This document shows, in pieces, positions 26,425 through 35,332 of a stretch of DNA of 64,000 nt. Every line of letters starts with the position of its first letter. Within the stretch, counting starts at the first letter, position 1. The stretch is taken from contig NZ_MAXF01000013.1 of assembly GCF_001704635.1 (NCBI RefSeq), forward strand, positions 64,501-128,500, written 5' to 3'. The DNA comes from Streptomyces sparsogenes. Its GTDB lineage: Bacteria; Actinomycetota; Actinomycetes; Streptomycetales; Streptomycetaceae. Position numbers and translations under genes: made by a program. The notes below the pieces were generated by a model. The model was given only the letters and a program-made list of their open reading frames with translations. It had not been told where the DNA came from and ran no database searches.

Positions 26425-27663
26425 TCACTCCATCGTCGAGCCGACCTCGGAGCCGTCGGCCACGACCAGGAAGCTGGTCACGGGCAGTGAGCCGTCCTGC
26501 CGCCGGGCGCCGCGGGCCGTGACGGGGTCGGTGGTGACGAAGGGCGGGGTGGCCGCGCCGGGGTTCCAGCCGCTGCTCCGGCCCGGGGTCCAGTGGCTGC
26601 CCCGGGAGACGGCCGTGGCCTCCGGGTCGGCCTTGGCCCGGCCGTTGGAGACGGCGAGGTTGCGCTCCAGCCGGGCGTGGGCGCCGGGGAAGGAGTAGCC
26701 CGCGGCCTGGTTGCCGTACGCCGTGGTGCGCCGGACCCGGATCGCGCCGGTGTTGCCCAGCGCCGCGAAGCCGTACTGGGTGTTGCCCCAGGCGGCGGAG
26801 TTCCGTACGACATGGGCGGGCGACGGGGTCGGGGCGTCGCCGCCGAGCTGGAATCCGCTGCCGTCGCCCCGGAAGTGGGGGATGTGCCAGCGGTTCTCGC
26901 CGTTCCCGAAGGACCAGGTGTGCTCGATGGTGACCGGGCTGGCCCATCTCCACAGGTCCACGCCGTCGTCGCTGTTGTTGAACGCCCGGACCCCGGTGAT
27001 CAGGTTGCCCCGGCCGGAGCCGTGGGTGATGGCTATGCCGTCCGCCTGCTTGCCGCCGGTGGCGTCGTCGTGGTTGTCGTACGAATCCAGGTTGCGGATC
27101 ACGTTGTGGTCGCTGCCGCTGCCGCGCAGGGTGAGCCCGGTGTCGCCGTTGCCGTGGGTGGAGAGGTTGGTGAAGACGGTGCCCGCGCAGGAGGTGCAGA
27201 CCAGGCCGCCGCCGGGGGCGTTGCGGAACTCGATGCCGGTGACGGTCCAGTTGTCGGCACTGAGCGCGAGCAGCGCGGAGCCGGGCCTGAGCCGCGAGCC
27301 GTCGACCCGGACCTGCTCGGCGCGGTACGGCCGCAGCTCGACGCGGTCGCGGGCGGTGCCGTCCACCGAGCTGTGGAGGGTCCGGGCGGGGTAGTAGGTG
27401 CCGCCGCGCACCTCGATGACCGTGCCCGCCTTCGCGACCGAGAAGGCCTTCTCCAGCGTGCGGAAGGGGGATTCGAGGGTGCCCGCGTCCCGGTCGTCGC
27501 CCTGGGGCGAGACGTACACGCTCGACACCACCGCGCTCGCGCCCTCGGGCGCGGCCGTCAGATAGACCCCTGCCACCGCCGACGCCACGATGACGGCGCT
27601 GCCCAGCGGCAGCGTGCGGTCCTTACGGCGGCGGTGGCGACCGCGCTTGCGCCTCAGCCCCAT
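26425..27663 (-). CDS. Secreted right-handed beta-helix protein (pectate-lyase-like, PL9/DUF1565 type)
   Basis: 412-residue exported protein. A very basic N-terminus (RRKRGRHRRRKDR) and a hydrophobic core form the signal peptide or anchor. The mature part starts YVSPQGDDRDAGTLESPFRTLEKAFSVAKAGTVIEVRGGTY, the entry motif of DUF1565/PL9-like beta-helices, followed by repeated coils rich in N-x-G-D-D-G (GVRAFNNSDDGVDLW, NLDSYDNHDDATGGKQADGI). PL9 lyases use a Lys and a Ca-binding Asp cluster; the GKQADGIAI segment is compatible. Probably pectin or pectate cleavage outside the cell. AGGAG precedes the ATG by 7 nt. Confidence 0.82.
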   Translation of the reverse strand: MGLRRKRGRHRRRKDRTLPLGSAVIVASAVAGVYLTAAPEGASAVVSSVYVSPQGDDRDAGTLESPFRTLEKAFSVAKAGTVIEVRGGTYYPARTLHSSVDGTARDRVELRPYRAEQVRVDGSRLRPGSALLALSADNWTVTGIEFRNAPGGGLVCTSCAGTVFTNLSTHGNGDTGLTLRGSGSDHNVIRNLDSYDNHDDATGGKQADGIAITHGSGRGNLITGVRAFNNSDDGVDLWRWASPVTIEHTWSFGNGENRWHIPHFRGDGSGFQLGGDAPTPSPAHVVRNSAAWGNTQYGFAALGNTGAIRVRRTTAYGNQAAGYSFPGAHARLERNLAVSNGRAKADPEATAVSRGSHWTPGRSSGWNPGAATPPFVTTDPVTARGARRQDGSLPVTSFLVVADGSEVGSTME

Positions 27664-28004
27664 GGCAACTCCTGTTCCGCGTCCAGGGAATGGGCCGGGG
27701 GATCCTGGTCCGACCCATTCCAAGCCGTAGTTGCCGCCAACCTCAGCTTAGGTTGCCGCGCACTCGCGAATTCTTAGATTACGAAATCGGGATGGCCGCA
27801 GGAGGGCCCGGGTCAAACCTTGATCATTTCGTGGCCGGAGAGGCCCCCTCGCCGGTCGAAGGCGGTCAGACTGCGCATGGGACGGCTCACGCGGTCGGAC
27901 TGCGCATGGACGGCTCACGCCGGACCGCAGGACGGCACGGACAACATCCGAATGCGGTAGCCTCAGGCAACTAGTTCTCCGATCGAGGCCACGGGAGGCC
28001 CGAG
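27664..28004. other. 341-nt divergent intergenic region with a 29/28-bp direct repeat
   Basis: No gene seen. It contains the promoters of the beta-helix protein and the methyltransferase. Two adjacent copies of a 28-29 bp sequence starting CGGTC[A/G]GACTGCGCATGG and ending GGCTCACG lie at 27863-27891 and 27892-27919; they differ by one substitution and one indel. GGGAGG at 27992-27997 is the methyltransferase ribosome site. Confidence 0.6.
27863..27919. repeat. Tandem direct repeat, 29 + 28 bp
   Basis: Two head-to-tail copies (27863-27891, 27892-27919) about 85 nt upstream of the methyltransferase start. This may be a duplicated regulator site or a simple slippage product. Confidence 0.8.
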
Positions 28005-28895
28005 ATGCAGCCGCGCAGCCCCAGCCGCACCGCCCGGCGGGTCGCCGCGCTCCGCGCGGCCCACCAGACGCTGGACCACGGCTGCCTGTTCCGTGATCCG
28101 CTGGCCGTCCGCCTGCTCGACGCGGACGCCGGGGAACTGCTCGGCGAACCGGACCAAGGCCCCACCGCGCCCGAGCGCCGGGCCTTCCGGCTGTTCATCG
28201 CCGCCCGCTCGCGCTTCGCCGAGGACCATCTGGCCGCCGCCGTCGCGCGCGGCGTGCGCCAACTCGTGGTGCTGGGCGCCGGGCTGGACACCTTCGCCTA
28301 CCGCAATCCGCACGAGGCGGCCGGTCTCGCGGTCTTCGAGGTGGACCACCCGGCCACCCAGCAGTGGAAGCGCGAACGCCTGTCCCGCGCCGGCATCCCG
28401 CTGCCCCCGTCGCTGACCTTCGCGCCGGTCGACTTCGAACGGGAGAGCCTGGGCGACGGCCTGGCGGCGGCCGGATTCGACCCCGCGCGACCGGCGTTCT
28501 TCAGCTGGCTGGGCGTGGTGCCGTATCTGACCCGCGACGCGGTGTTCGGCACGCTCGGATACCTCGCCGGCCTGCCCGGCGGCGCGGAGGCGGTCTTCGA
28601 CTACAGCGAGCCGCCGAGCGCCATGACGCCGCGCGCCCGAGCCGCCCACCGCGCCCGCGCGGCGCGCGTGGCCGCGGTCGGCGAGCCCTTCCTGAGCTAC
28701 TTCGCGCCCGAGGAACTGGCGGCGGACCTGCGGCGGGTGGGCTTCGCCGCGCTGGAGGACGTGGACGCGCTCCGGCTGCTGGCCCGTTACACCGGCGAGC
28801 GCGCCGACAGCCACACCGGCGGCGCCCCGGACGGGCGCCCACGCCGCTCGACGGCCCACGTCCTGCGCGCCGCGACCCGCCCCCGATCCCGGTGA
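28005..28895 (+). CDS. Class I SAM-dependent methyltransferase (TIGR00027/leucine carboxyl methyltransferase-like)
   Basis: 296-residue protein. Family marks: SRTARRVAALRAAHQ, LFRDPLAVRLL, FIAARSRFAEDHLAAAVARGVRQLVVLGAGLDTFAYR (SAM site), VFEVDHPATQQWKRERL, and FFSWLGVVPYLTRDAVFGTL. Streptomyces carry many paralogues, of mostly unknown substrate. GGGAGG lies 8 nt before the ATG. It looks monocistronic and convergent with the pectate lyase gene. Confidence 0.92.
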   Translation: MQPRSPSRTARRVAALRAAHQTLDHGCLFRDPLAVRLLDADAGELLGEPDQGPTAPERRAFRLFIAARSRFAEDHLAAAVARGVRQLVVLGAGLDTFAYRNPHEAAGLAVFEVDHPATQQWKRERLSRAGIPLPPSLTFAPVDFERESLGDGLAAAGFDPARPAFFSWLGVVPYLTRDAVFGTLGYLAGLPGGAEAVFDYSEPPSAMTPRARAAHRARAARVAAVGEPFLSYFAPEELAADLRRVGFAALEDVDALRLLARYTGERADSHTGGAPDGRPRRSTAHVLRAATRPRSR

Positions 28896-28903
28896 CGCGA
28901 GGA

Positions 28904-28942
28904 GGGGAGGCCGGGCGGGGCCAGGTGACGCCCGACCTCCCC
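28904..28942. terminator. Bidirectional terminator between methyltransferase and pectate lyase
   Basis: Stem of 7+6 bp with one C/A mismatch: GGGGAGG-C-CGGGCG pairs with CGCCCG-A-CCTCCCC around an 11-nt loop, between convergent stops. Confidence 0.65.
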
Positions 28943-28962
28943 GCTCGGGGGGTGGCGGTTCC

Positions 28963-30282
28963 TCAGAGGCGGCCCGCGCCCGCGCGCCGGTCCACGACCC
29001 CGGGCACCGCGCCCGGCGCGTCGACGCGGGTGCGCAGCGTGGGCGTCCAGCCCGCGTCGTCGCCCAGCTGCTCGCCGGGTACGCCCGCGTTGTGGGCGGC
29101 GAGGAGGCCGAGCGGCTTGCCGCCGACGTAGTTGTTCTTCTCGGTCAGCGCCGTGCCCTTCCACTTCTTGATGACCTTGGCCGGGTCGGCCGAGCCGGGC
29201 AGGGTGAAGGCGTTGGCCTCGGCGTACAGCTGGGACTCGACGCCGACGCCCCAACTGTAGGAGTAGCCGTCGGCGGGGGCGATGTAGTGGTTGTCGTAGA
29301 CGTCGACCTTGCCGAAGCGGACGCGCGGGGCGCGCTCGACGATGTTCCTGAAGACGTTGTGGTGAAGGGTGACGCGGAGCCTGCCCCGGTCGGTGGCGCC
29401 CGCGCTGTCGCTGTTGCCGATCATCAGCGTCTTGTCGTGGTCGGCGAAGACGTTCCAGGAGGCGGTGACGAGGTCGGAGCCGCGCACCACGTCCAGTTCG
29501 CCGTCGTGCTGCTGGTAGAGCTGCCCGTAGTAGCGAGGCTGCGCGCTGTCGGGGCGGCGGCCGTCGGTGAAGGTGTTGTGGTCGACCCAGACGTGGGTGG
29601 AGCCGTACACGACGAGGTTGTCGTACTCGGAGTTCCAGGCGCCGTCCGCGCCGTCGGTCGGGTCCCAGGCCGGGAAGCAGTCGAAGGCGTCCTCGAAGGT
29701 GAGGTTGCGGATGATGACGTTGTCCGCGCCGGTGACCTGGAGGCCGGCGCCCAGCAGCCGGGCGTCCCGGCCGACGCCGACGAGGGTGGTGTGGGAGGGC
29801 ACGGCCAGCTTGACGCGCTTCGCCTGCTGCGCGGCCGAGGCGGCGCGGGCGTCCTCCAGCGGTCCCGACGGCTGGGCGTCGCCCCAGGTGGCCGGGTCGT
29901 AGGCGGCGAGGTAGGCGTCCAGGGTGTAGCCGTCGGTGGCGTAGTCGGCGCAGGACAGGGGCTTGCCGGAGTCGTCGGTGTTGGCGTCGATGGTGCCCTT
30001 GACGTAGATGGTCCGGGGGCTGCCGTCGGCGCCGTCCAGCGCCTTGGCGAGCTGGGCCCGGTTGGTGACGGTGAAGGTGTGGGCCCGGTCGGCCCTGGCG
30101 CCGCCGGTCGTGCCGCCGTCGGCGGAGGCCCAGCCGTCGCCCGCCGGGAGGGTTGTGCCCCGCAGGGGGGCCGAGGGGGCTGCGGGGGCCGCCGTGGCGG
30201 GGGCGGCGGCGAGCGCCAGGGAGGCGCAGCAGAGCACCGGGACGAGCGAGGCGACGCGAGCATGACATCCGAGTGTGCGCAT
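28963..30282 (-). CDS. Secreted pectate lyase, polysaccharide lyase family 1
   Basis: 439-residue enzyme with a clear Sec signal peptide (positive start, LVPVLCCASLALAAAPATAAPA). The PL1 hallmarks are present: the vWiDH motif as HVWVDHNTFTDG, the Ca-binding Asp region GELDVVRGSDLVTASWN, and the RxPRxR catalytic stretch ERAPRVRFGKVDVYDNHY. It cleaves polygalacturonate by beta-elimination outside the cell. AAGGAG precedes the ATG. It is the last gene of the minus-strand transporter/GH43 run, 91 nt after the binding protein, and may be co-transcribed. Confidence 0.94.
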   Translation of the reverse strand: MRTLGCHARVASLVPVLCCASLALAAAPATAAPAAPSAPLRGTTLPAGDGWASADGGTTGGARADRAHTFTVTNRAQLAKALDGADGSPRTIYVKGTIDANTDDSGKPLSCADYATDGYTLDAYLAAYDPATWGDAQPSGPLEDARAASAAQQAKRVKLAVPSHTTLVGVGRDARLLGAGLQVTGADNVIIRNLTFEDAFDCFPAWDPTDGADGAWNSEYDNLVVYGSTHVWVDHNTFTDGRRPDSAQPRYYGQLYQQHDGELDVVRGSDLVTASWNVFADHDKTLMIGNSDSAGATDRGRLRVTLHHNVFRNIVERAPRVRFGKVDVYDNHYIAPADGYSYSWGVGVESQLYAEANAFTLPGSADPAKVIKKWKGTALTEKNNYVGGKPLGLLAAHNAGVPGEQLGDDAGWTPTLRTRVDAPGAVPGVVDRRAGAGRL

Positions 30283-30373
30283 GTTCCGGCTCCTTGCGGA
30301 CGTGGGAGGGACGGGTGGGGCAGGGCGGGGGCCGGCCGCCGGCGCGGCGGCCGGCCCGCGGCGCGATCGCGCG

Positions 30374-31735
30374 TCAGTTGTGCTTCTTCCAGTCCGCCTG
30401 GGCCTTGTCGAGTTCGTCCGCGACCTTGTCGCAGAACTCCTTGGCGGTCATCTTGCCGAGCAGCACCTTCTGGAAGTCGGGCTCGTTGTCCGCCTTGCTG
30501 ATGGTGTTCCAGTCCGGCAGGTAGTACGGCAGCTGCACCACCTTGGTCCGCGGGTCGCTGAGCGACTCCAGCGCCGCCTTGGTCGGCGGGGCCTGCTTGA
30601 TCCAGGCGTCGTCCGCGGCGTCCACGTTGGCGGGGATGGCGCCGACGTCCTGGTTCCAGAGGCTGTTCATCTCCGCGGAGGCGGCGAACTCGATGAACTT
30701 CCAGGCCGCCGCCTTGTTCTCGCTCGCCTTGAACAGACCGAGGCCGTCGACCGGGTTGGAGACGATGGTGCGCGGCTGTCCGTCGGCGGACGGCGGCATC
30801 GGCACGCCCGCGATCTTGTCCTTGCCGAACGCCTTCAGATGGTCGGTGTAGCTGCCCAGGTTGTGCTGGAGCATCCCGATGTCGCCCTGGTCGAACTGGG
30901 CCACCATCTTGGTGAAGTCGTTGTTCAGGTCGGCGGCCGGGGTGACCTTCTTGTAGAGGCCGACGTACTTCTCCAGCGCGGCCACGTTCCTGGGGTCGTC
31001 GAGAGTGGTCTTGTCGCCGTCCCAGAAGGTGGTGATGCCGGACTGGGCGTACATCATCTCCATCGCCTGGGCGATGGACCCGGCCCCGCCGCGCAGGGTG
31101 AAGCCGAACTCGTTCCCGCCCTTGTCGGTCAGCTCCTCGGCGGCCTTGTAGAAGTTGTCCCAGCTGGTCGGCGCGTCCAGGCCCTTGGCCTGGAACAGGT
31201 CGGTGCGGTACCACAGGGTGCCCTGGTTGGCGGAGGTCGGGACGGAGAACATCTCCTTGTCGTCGCCGCCTGCCGACCGGACGCTGTCCACCATGTTCTT
31301 GACCAGCTTGCCCTTGAGGGGGCTGTCCTGGATGCGGTCGGCGACCGGCTCCAGGGCGTCCTGGGCGACGAGGTTGGCCAGGTACGCGGTGCCCACGCCG
31401 CCCATGTCGGGCAGGCTGTCGCCGCCGCCCTGGATGGCCGTGTCGTACTTCGACTGGACGTCGGCGATCGGGATCGGCACGTACTCGACCTCGATGTCCG
31501 GGTACTTCTTCTCGAACTTGGCGATGATCTGCTTCCAGATCGCGGTGCGCGGGCCGCCGTTGTTGTCCCAGAAGACGATCTTGCCCTTGCCGGACCCTTC
31601 CGACCCGGAGTCCGACCCGTCGCCCCCGCACGCGGTGGCGGACAGGGCGAGGGCGAGCGTCACGGCCACGGCCGCGGCGCCGCGTACGGCCTTGCCGCCC
31701 TTGCGGGACATCGCTGGTATCGCATGTGTTCTCAT
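30374..31735 (-). CDS. Sugar ABC transporter substrate-binding lipoprotein
   Basis: Family 1 (MalE/UgpB-like) extracellular solute-binding protein of about 453 residues. Lipobox LSATAC ends the signal peptide, with the lipid Cys followed by GGDGSDSGSEGSG. Mature part: KIVFWDNNGG, FEKKYPDIEVEYVPI, WYRTDLFQAKGL and AAWKFIEFAASAE. AGGAG at 31745-31749 is best spaced for the ATG at 31735; an in-frame ATG at 31744 touches it. The gene comes after GH43 rather than before the permeases, which is uncommon. Likely ligands are arabino- or galacturono-oligosaccharides, judging by neighbours. Confidence 0.93.
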   Translation of the reverse strand: MRTHAIPAMSRKGGKAVRGAAAVAVTLALALSATACGGDGSDSGSEGSGKGKIVFWDNNGGPRTAIWKQIIAKFEKKYPDIEVEYVPIPIADVQSKYDTAIQGGGDSLPDMGGVGTAYLANLVAQDALEPVADRIQDSPLKGKLVKNMVDSVRSAGGDDKEMFSVPTSANQGTLWYRTDLFQAKGLDAPTSWDNFYKAAEELTDKGGNEFGFTLRGGAGSIAQAMEMMYAQSGITTFWDGDKTTLDDPRNVAALEKYVGLYKKVTPAADLNNDFTKMVAQFDQGDIGMLQHNLGSYTDHLKAFGKDKIAGVPMPPSADGQPRTIVSNPVDGLGLFKASENKAAAWKFIEFAASAEMNSLWNQDVGAIPANVDAADDAWIKQAPPTKAALESLSDPRTKVVQLPYYLPDWNTISKADNEPDFQKVLLGKMTAKEFCDKVADELDKAQADWKKHN

Positions 31736-31747
31736 CGTGCGCATCTC

Positions 31748-33286
31748 CTAGTGAGCCGTGCGGAAATCCGTCAACTCGGCGTGCCCGGGCGGGCCCTGCC
31801 CCTCGGGGGCCGTGGCGAAGAGGCCCAGGAGCGCGCCGACCCAGCGCCACGGCGTGGCGGCGAAGACGGGGCCCGAGGGCTGCCGGCCGTCGCCGGTGTC
31901 GGCGAGGAAGCGGCAGCGGGCGCCCCGGGAGACCTCGATCCGGAGCCGGGCCCGCCCGCCGGGTGCCTCGCGCGGGTGCTCGGCGTCGCGCTCCCGTTCG
32001 GTGGCGACGTCGGCGAAGCGGTGGACGAGGCGGGTGCCGTCCACCGTCCGCTCCAGGCCGATCCAGCCGAACGCGTCGCCGAGGACGGCCAGTCCGGCCT
32101 TGGCGCCCGGCACCTCGCTGTGCAGGGACAGCCCGACCGTCACCGTGAACTCCTCGGCGGGCAGCCGCTGCACCAGCACATTGGGCAGCCGCCGCAGGTC
32201 GTGGGCGTCGGCGGTGCGGCGGCAGGTCAGCCGCAGCCCGTCGCCCCCGTGGGTGGTGGTCCAGCCCGGGGCGGGGTTGGCGGTCCACGACCACTGGCGG
32301 CCGAACCGCCCGCCGGGGAAGCCGTCGTCCGTCGCCGGGGCCTCGGGGGGCTGCGGCTCCGCCTCGGGCTTGCGGTACGAGGCGACGGGCTCGCCCCGGT
32401 CGCCCAGGACGGGCCAGCCGTCCTCGGCCCACTCCATGGGTTGCAGATGCACCACGCGCCCGTACGCGCCCCGCTGCTGGAAGTGGAGGAACCAGTCCTC
32501 GCCCGCCGGGGTGTCCACCCACCCGCCCTGGTGCGGGCCGTTGACGTCGGTGGCGCCCTGGGCCAGCACGATCCGGTGTTCGTACGGGCCGAAGAAGTCC
32601 CGCGAGCGCAGCGCCCCCTGCCAGCCGGTCTCCACGCCCCCGGCCGGGGCGAGGATCCAGTACCAGCCGTCCCGCCGGTAGAGCTTGGGCCCCTCCAGGG
32701 TGAACCAGCCGGGGATGGTGTCCGCGTCGACGATCAGCCGGCCCTCGTCCAGCAGAGCCGTGCCGTCGGGGCTCATCCGGTGGCCGGTGAGCCGGTTCTT
32801 GACCCCGGCGCGGGACTTGGCCCAGGCGTGGACCAGGTAGGCCGAGCCGTCCTCGTCCCACAGCGGGCAGGGGTCGATCAGGCCCTTGCCCGCCTTGAGC
32901 AGGTGCGGCCTGGTCCACGGGCCGCGCGGGTCGGCGGCGTTGACCTGGTACACGCCGGTGTCGGGGTCGCCCCAGAAGATCCAGAAGCGGCCGTCGTGGT
33001 GGCGGATGCTGGGCGCCCACACCCCGCGGTCGTGGCGTGGGGCGGCGAAGGCCTCCTCGGGTTCGAGGCGTTCCAGGGCGTGCCCGATCAGCCGCCAGTT
33101 GACCAGGTCGCGGGAGTGGAGGAGGGGCAGCCCGGGGGCGCGGCCGAAGCTGGAGGCGGTGAGGTAGTAGTCGTCGCCGACCCGGATCACGTCGGGGTCG
33201 GACCAGTCGGCGTTCAGCACGGGGTTGCGGTAGGTGCCGTCGCCCCGGTCGGCCCGCCACACCGGCCCGCTCGCGGCCGGGCTCAT
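31748..33286 (-). CDS. Glycoside hydrolase family 43 (arabinanase/xylosidase-like), no signal peptide
   Basis: 512 residues. The five-bladed propeller opens TYRNPVLNADWSDPDVIRVGDDYYLTASSF with the catalytic-base Asp in WSDPDVI. DPCPLWDEDGSAYLVHAW supplies the pKa-modulating Asp and WFTLEGPKLYRRDGWYWI the acid Glu. A C-terminal beta-sandwich (from about residue 330, FPGGRFGRQWSW) is typical of GH43 with a DUF1349-like module. Lacking a signal peptide, it should cleave imported arabino- or xylo-oligosaccharides in the cytoplasm. ATGA overlap with the preceding gene (33283-33286). Confidence 0.92.
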   Translation of the reverse strand: MSPAASGPVWRADRGDGTYRNPVLNADWSDPDVIRVGDDYYLTASSFGRAPGLPLLHSRDLVNWRLIGHALERLEPEEAFAAPRHDRGVWAPSIRHHDGRFWIFWGDPDTGVYQVNAADPRGPWTRPHLLKAGKGLIDPCPLWDEDGSAYLVHAWAKSRAGVKNRLTGHRMSPDGTALLDEGRLIVDADTIPGWFTLEGPKLYRRDGWYWILAPAGGVETGWQGALRSRDFFGPYEHRIVLAQGATDVNGPHQGGWVDTPAGEDWFLHFQQRGAYGRVVHLQPMEWAEDGWPVLGDRGEPVASYRKPEAEPQPPEAPATDDGFPGGRFGRQWSWTANPAPGWTTTHGGDGLRLTCRRTADAHDLRRLPNVLVQRLPAEEFTVTVGLSLHSEVPGAKAGLAVLGDAFGWIGLERTVDGTRLVHRFADVATERERDAEHPREAPGGRARLRIEVSRGARCRFLADTGDGRQPSGPVFAATPWRWVGALLGLFATAPEGQGPPGHAELTDFRTAH

Positions 33287-34164
33287 ACGGTCGCCCCCTT
33301 GTCGGACAGTTGCGCCCCGATACGGGCGGCCGCCTCGCGGTCGAGGCGGCCGTCGGCGACCGCGGTGACGATGCGGCGGGTGACGGTGTCGGCGGGGGCG
33401 ATGGCCAGCCGCCGGTCCCAGGCGAGGGCCGAGCCGACGCCGGGGTAGTCGCCGGTGCGGACGAACCAGGGGTCGGCCCGGGTGTCGCCCGTGGCGCCGG
33501 CGAACACCAGCGTCCAGTCCTCGGCCGCGAGCGCCAGCCAGTCGGAGGCCCGGCCGTGCACGGCGGCCTCGCCCTCGCCGTCGGCGCTGAAGACCCGGGG
33601 CGGCTCGGGGCGGCGCGGCGCGCGCCAGAAGAAGCCGCCGTAGCCCGCGCCGGGGCGGCCGCCCGTCGCCGGGCTGCCGAGGGTGACGGTCTCCCCCGTC
33701 ACATTGGTGAGAGCGGTGGTGAAGTCGAGCGCCCAGCAGCCGTCGGCGACCTGGGAGACGGTGCGCACCGCGACCGTGCGCCGCTCCAGCAGGATCTGCC
33801 GGCCGCCCGCGGCCCAGGACAGCTCCTCCACGAAGCCGTCCGGGTCGCGCAGCAGCCAGCCCAGGTGGCGCTGGGAGCCGTGGTTGTCCAGCTCGGTGGG
33901 GCCCTGGCCGCGTACGTAGGTGCGGCCGCCCCAGAAGTTGCGCCCGGCCACGTCGGGGACGGCCACGCCGACGCCCAGGTGGTGCGGGTGGTCGGCGGGG
34001 CGGGACTCGGTGACGGTGATGCCCGCCAGGGTGCGTACGGGGTGCAGGTGAGGGCGGGGGGAGAGGGTACGGGGCAGCTGCGGGCGGTGGGTGTAGGTGC
34101 CGACGGGCCGCCCGTCGCAGCGCAGCACGGTGCAGGGGGGCCGGTTGGTCAGGGAACGGTTCAT
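33283..34164 (-). CDS. DUF6807 (PmoA-like) family protein
   Basis: 293 residues. Family marks: RPHLHPVRTLAGITVTESRPADHPHHLGVGVAVPDVAGRNFWGGRTYVRGQG, a His-rich segment shared with the PmoA-like DUF6807 group, and GGFFWRAPR. These proteins often accompany Gfo/Idh/MocA dehydrogenases and sugar ABC transporters and may be aldose-epimerase-like. Biochemical function is not established. It overlaps both neighbours by ATGA (34161-34164 and 33283-33286), so it is firmly inside the operon. Confidence 0.8.
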   Translation of the reverse strand: MNRSLTNRPPCTVLRCDGRPVGTYTHRPQLPRTLSPRPHLHPVRTLAGITVTESRPADHPHHLGVGVAVPDVAGRNFWGGRTYVRGQGPTELDNHGSQRHLGWLLRDPDGFVEELSWAAGGRQILLERRTVAVRTVSQVADGCWALDFTTALTNVTGETVTLGSPATGGRPGAGYGGFFWRAPRRPEPPRVFSADGEGEAAVHGRASDWLALAAEDWTLVFAGATGDTRADPWFVRTGDYPGVGSALAWDRRLAIAPADTVTRRIVTAVADGRLDREAAARIGAQLSDKGATV

Positions 34165-35330
34165 GGGTGGGGGACCTCCGCGGGGGGTGCGGCCCAGGGG
34201 GCGCGCAGTTCGGAGTAGAGGGCGAGGCGTTCCGCGCCGGCGGCGACCAGGCGGTCGATGCCCGGCACCACGCGGCGCTTCGCCGAGGGCGCCGCGCCGA
34301 CGCCCGGCTCGGTGCGCCAGGCGTCCGCGGGGAGCCGGACCGGATCGGGGGCGGTGCGGATGGCTTCGACGACGCGCATGAACGCGCCGGCGCTGGGTGG
34401 GGGGACGAGCAGCTCGGTGCCGTCCCGCAGATGCGCGACCAGGTTCTCCAGGAGGTCGGTCCGGGGGTGGTCGGTGGCCTCGGGCTCGTGACCCGGGCGC
34501 TCCACGAGCACCCGGTCCTGCTTGTACCAGAAGGTGATCCGGCCCCGGTCGCCGTGGACCAGGACGTACGGCTCGCCGGGCCGCTCGGCGCACAGCGTGG
34601 CGGCGACGGTGACGGTGGTGGCGCGGGTGGTGCGGATCCGTACGCAGGAGGTGTCGTCGGCCTCGATGTCGTTGGCCCGGAACAGCTCCGGCTCGATGGA
34701 CGCGATGTCCTCGGCGCGGTCGGCGCCGTCGATGCGCAGGGCGGTGGCGACGGCGTGGGCGAGGGGGTTGGTGAGCACCCCGTCGATGACGTCGCGGCCG
34801 TCGAGCCTGCGGTGCCCGGCCCAGGGGGCGCGGGTGTAGTACGCCTCGTCGCGCGCCCAGGCCCCGGCCGCGCCGATGCCCGTGACCTGACCGATGGCCC
34901 CCTCGGAGACGAGCTTCCCGATCGCGGTCAGGGCGTGGGAGCCGAGCGACTGGAAGCCGATCTGGCAGGCGGTGCCGCGCTCCCGCAGGCCCTCGGCCAT
35001 GCGGGTGAACTCGGCGTAGGAGGGGGCGGGCGGCTTCTCCAGCAGCAGGTGGGCGCCGCGCCCGGCGGCGGCGAGGGCGAGGTCGGCGTGGGTGTGGATG
35101 GGGGTGCAGACGATGGCGATCCGGGCGCCGCTGCGGGTGATGAGGTCGGCGAGGTCGGTGGACTGCTCGGGCGTGCCGAGGCCGTCGCCCAGCTCTTCGG
35201 CGGTCAGCGGGGACAGTTCGCAGACCCCGGCGAGCCGGACCAGGCCCTGGGCGGTGAGCCGCCGGATGTTCTCCAGGTGCCGGCGGCCGTGGCCGCGGGC
35301 ACCGGCGAGGACGAGGGGTGTGGGTTCCAT
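34161..35330 (-). CDS. Gfo/Idh/MocA-family oxidoreductase
   Basis: 389 residues. N-terminal Rossmann fold LVLAGARGHGRRHLENIRRL, VCTPIHTHADLALAAAGRGAHLLLEKPPAPS with the conserved EKP, and a C-terminal alpha/beta domain (DVIDGVLTNPLAHAV). It probably oxidises or epimerises a sugar taken up by the ABC system. The ATG at 35330 is 2 nt after the permease stop. The substrate is unknown; it could be arabinose or a pectin-derived sugar. Confidence 0.88.
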   Translation of the reverse strand: MEPTPLVLAGARGHGRRHLENIRRLTAQGLVRLAGVCELSPLTAEELGDGLGTPEQSTDLADLITRSGARIAIVCTPIHTHADLALAAAGRGAHLLLEKPPAPSYAEFTRMAEGLRERGTACQIGFQSLGSHALTAIGKLVSEGAIGQVTGIGAAGAWARDEAYYTRAPWAGHRRLDGRDVIDGVLTNPLAHAVATALRIDGADRAEDIASIEPELFRANDIEADDTSCVRIRTTRATTVTVAATLCAERPGEPYVLVHGDRGRITFWYKQDRVLVERPGHEPEATDHPRTDLLENLVAHLRDGTELLVPPPSAGAFMRVVEAIRTAPDPVRLPADAWRTEPGVGAAPSAKRRVVPGIDRLVAAGAERLALYSELRAPWAAPPAEVPHP

Positions 35331-35332
35331 GG

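Noticed and set aside
29424..33260. 1278-codon minus-strand frame spanning pectate lyase, binding protein and GH43
   Set aside because: It is out of frame with three well-recognised genes and gives Arg/Pro/Gly strings; a shadow frame.
30275..33448. 1057-codon plus-strand frame over the same region
   Set aside because: Antisense shadow of the GH43 and transporter genes; no motif, low complexity.
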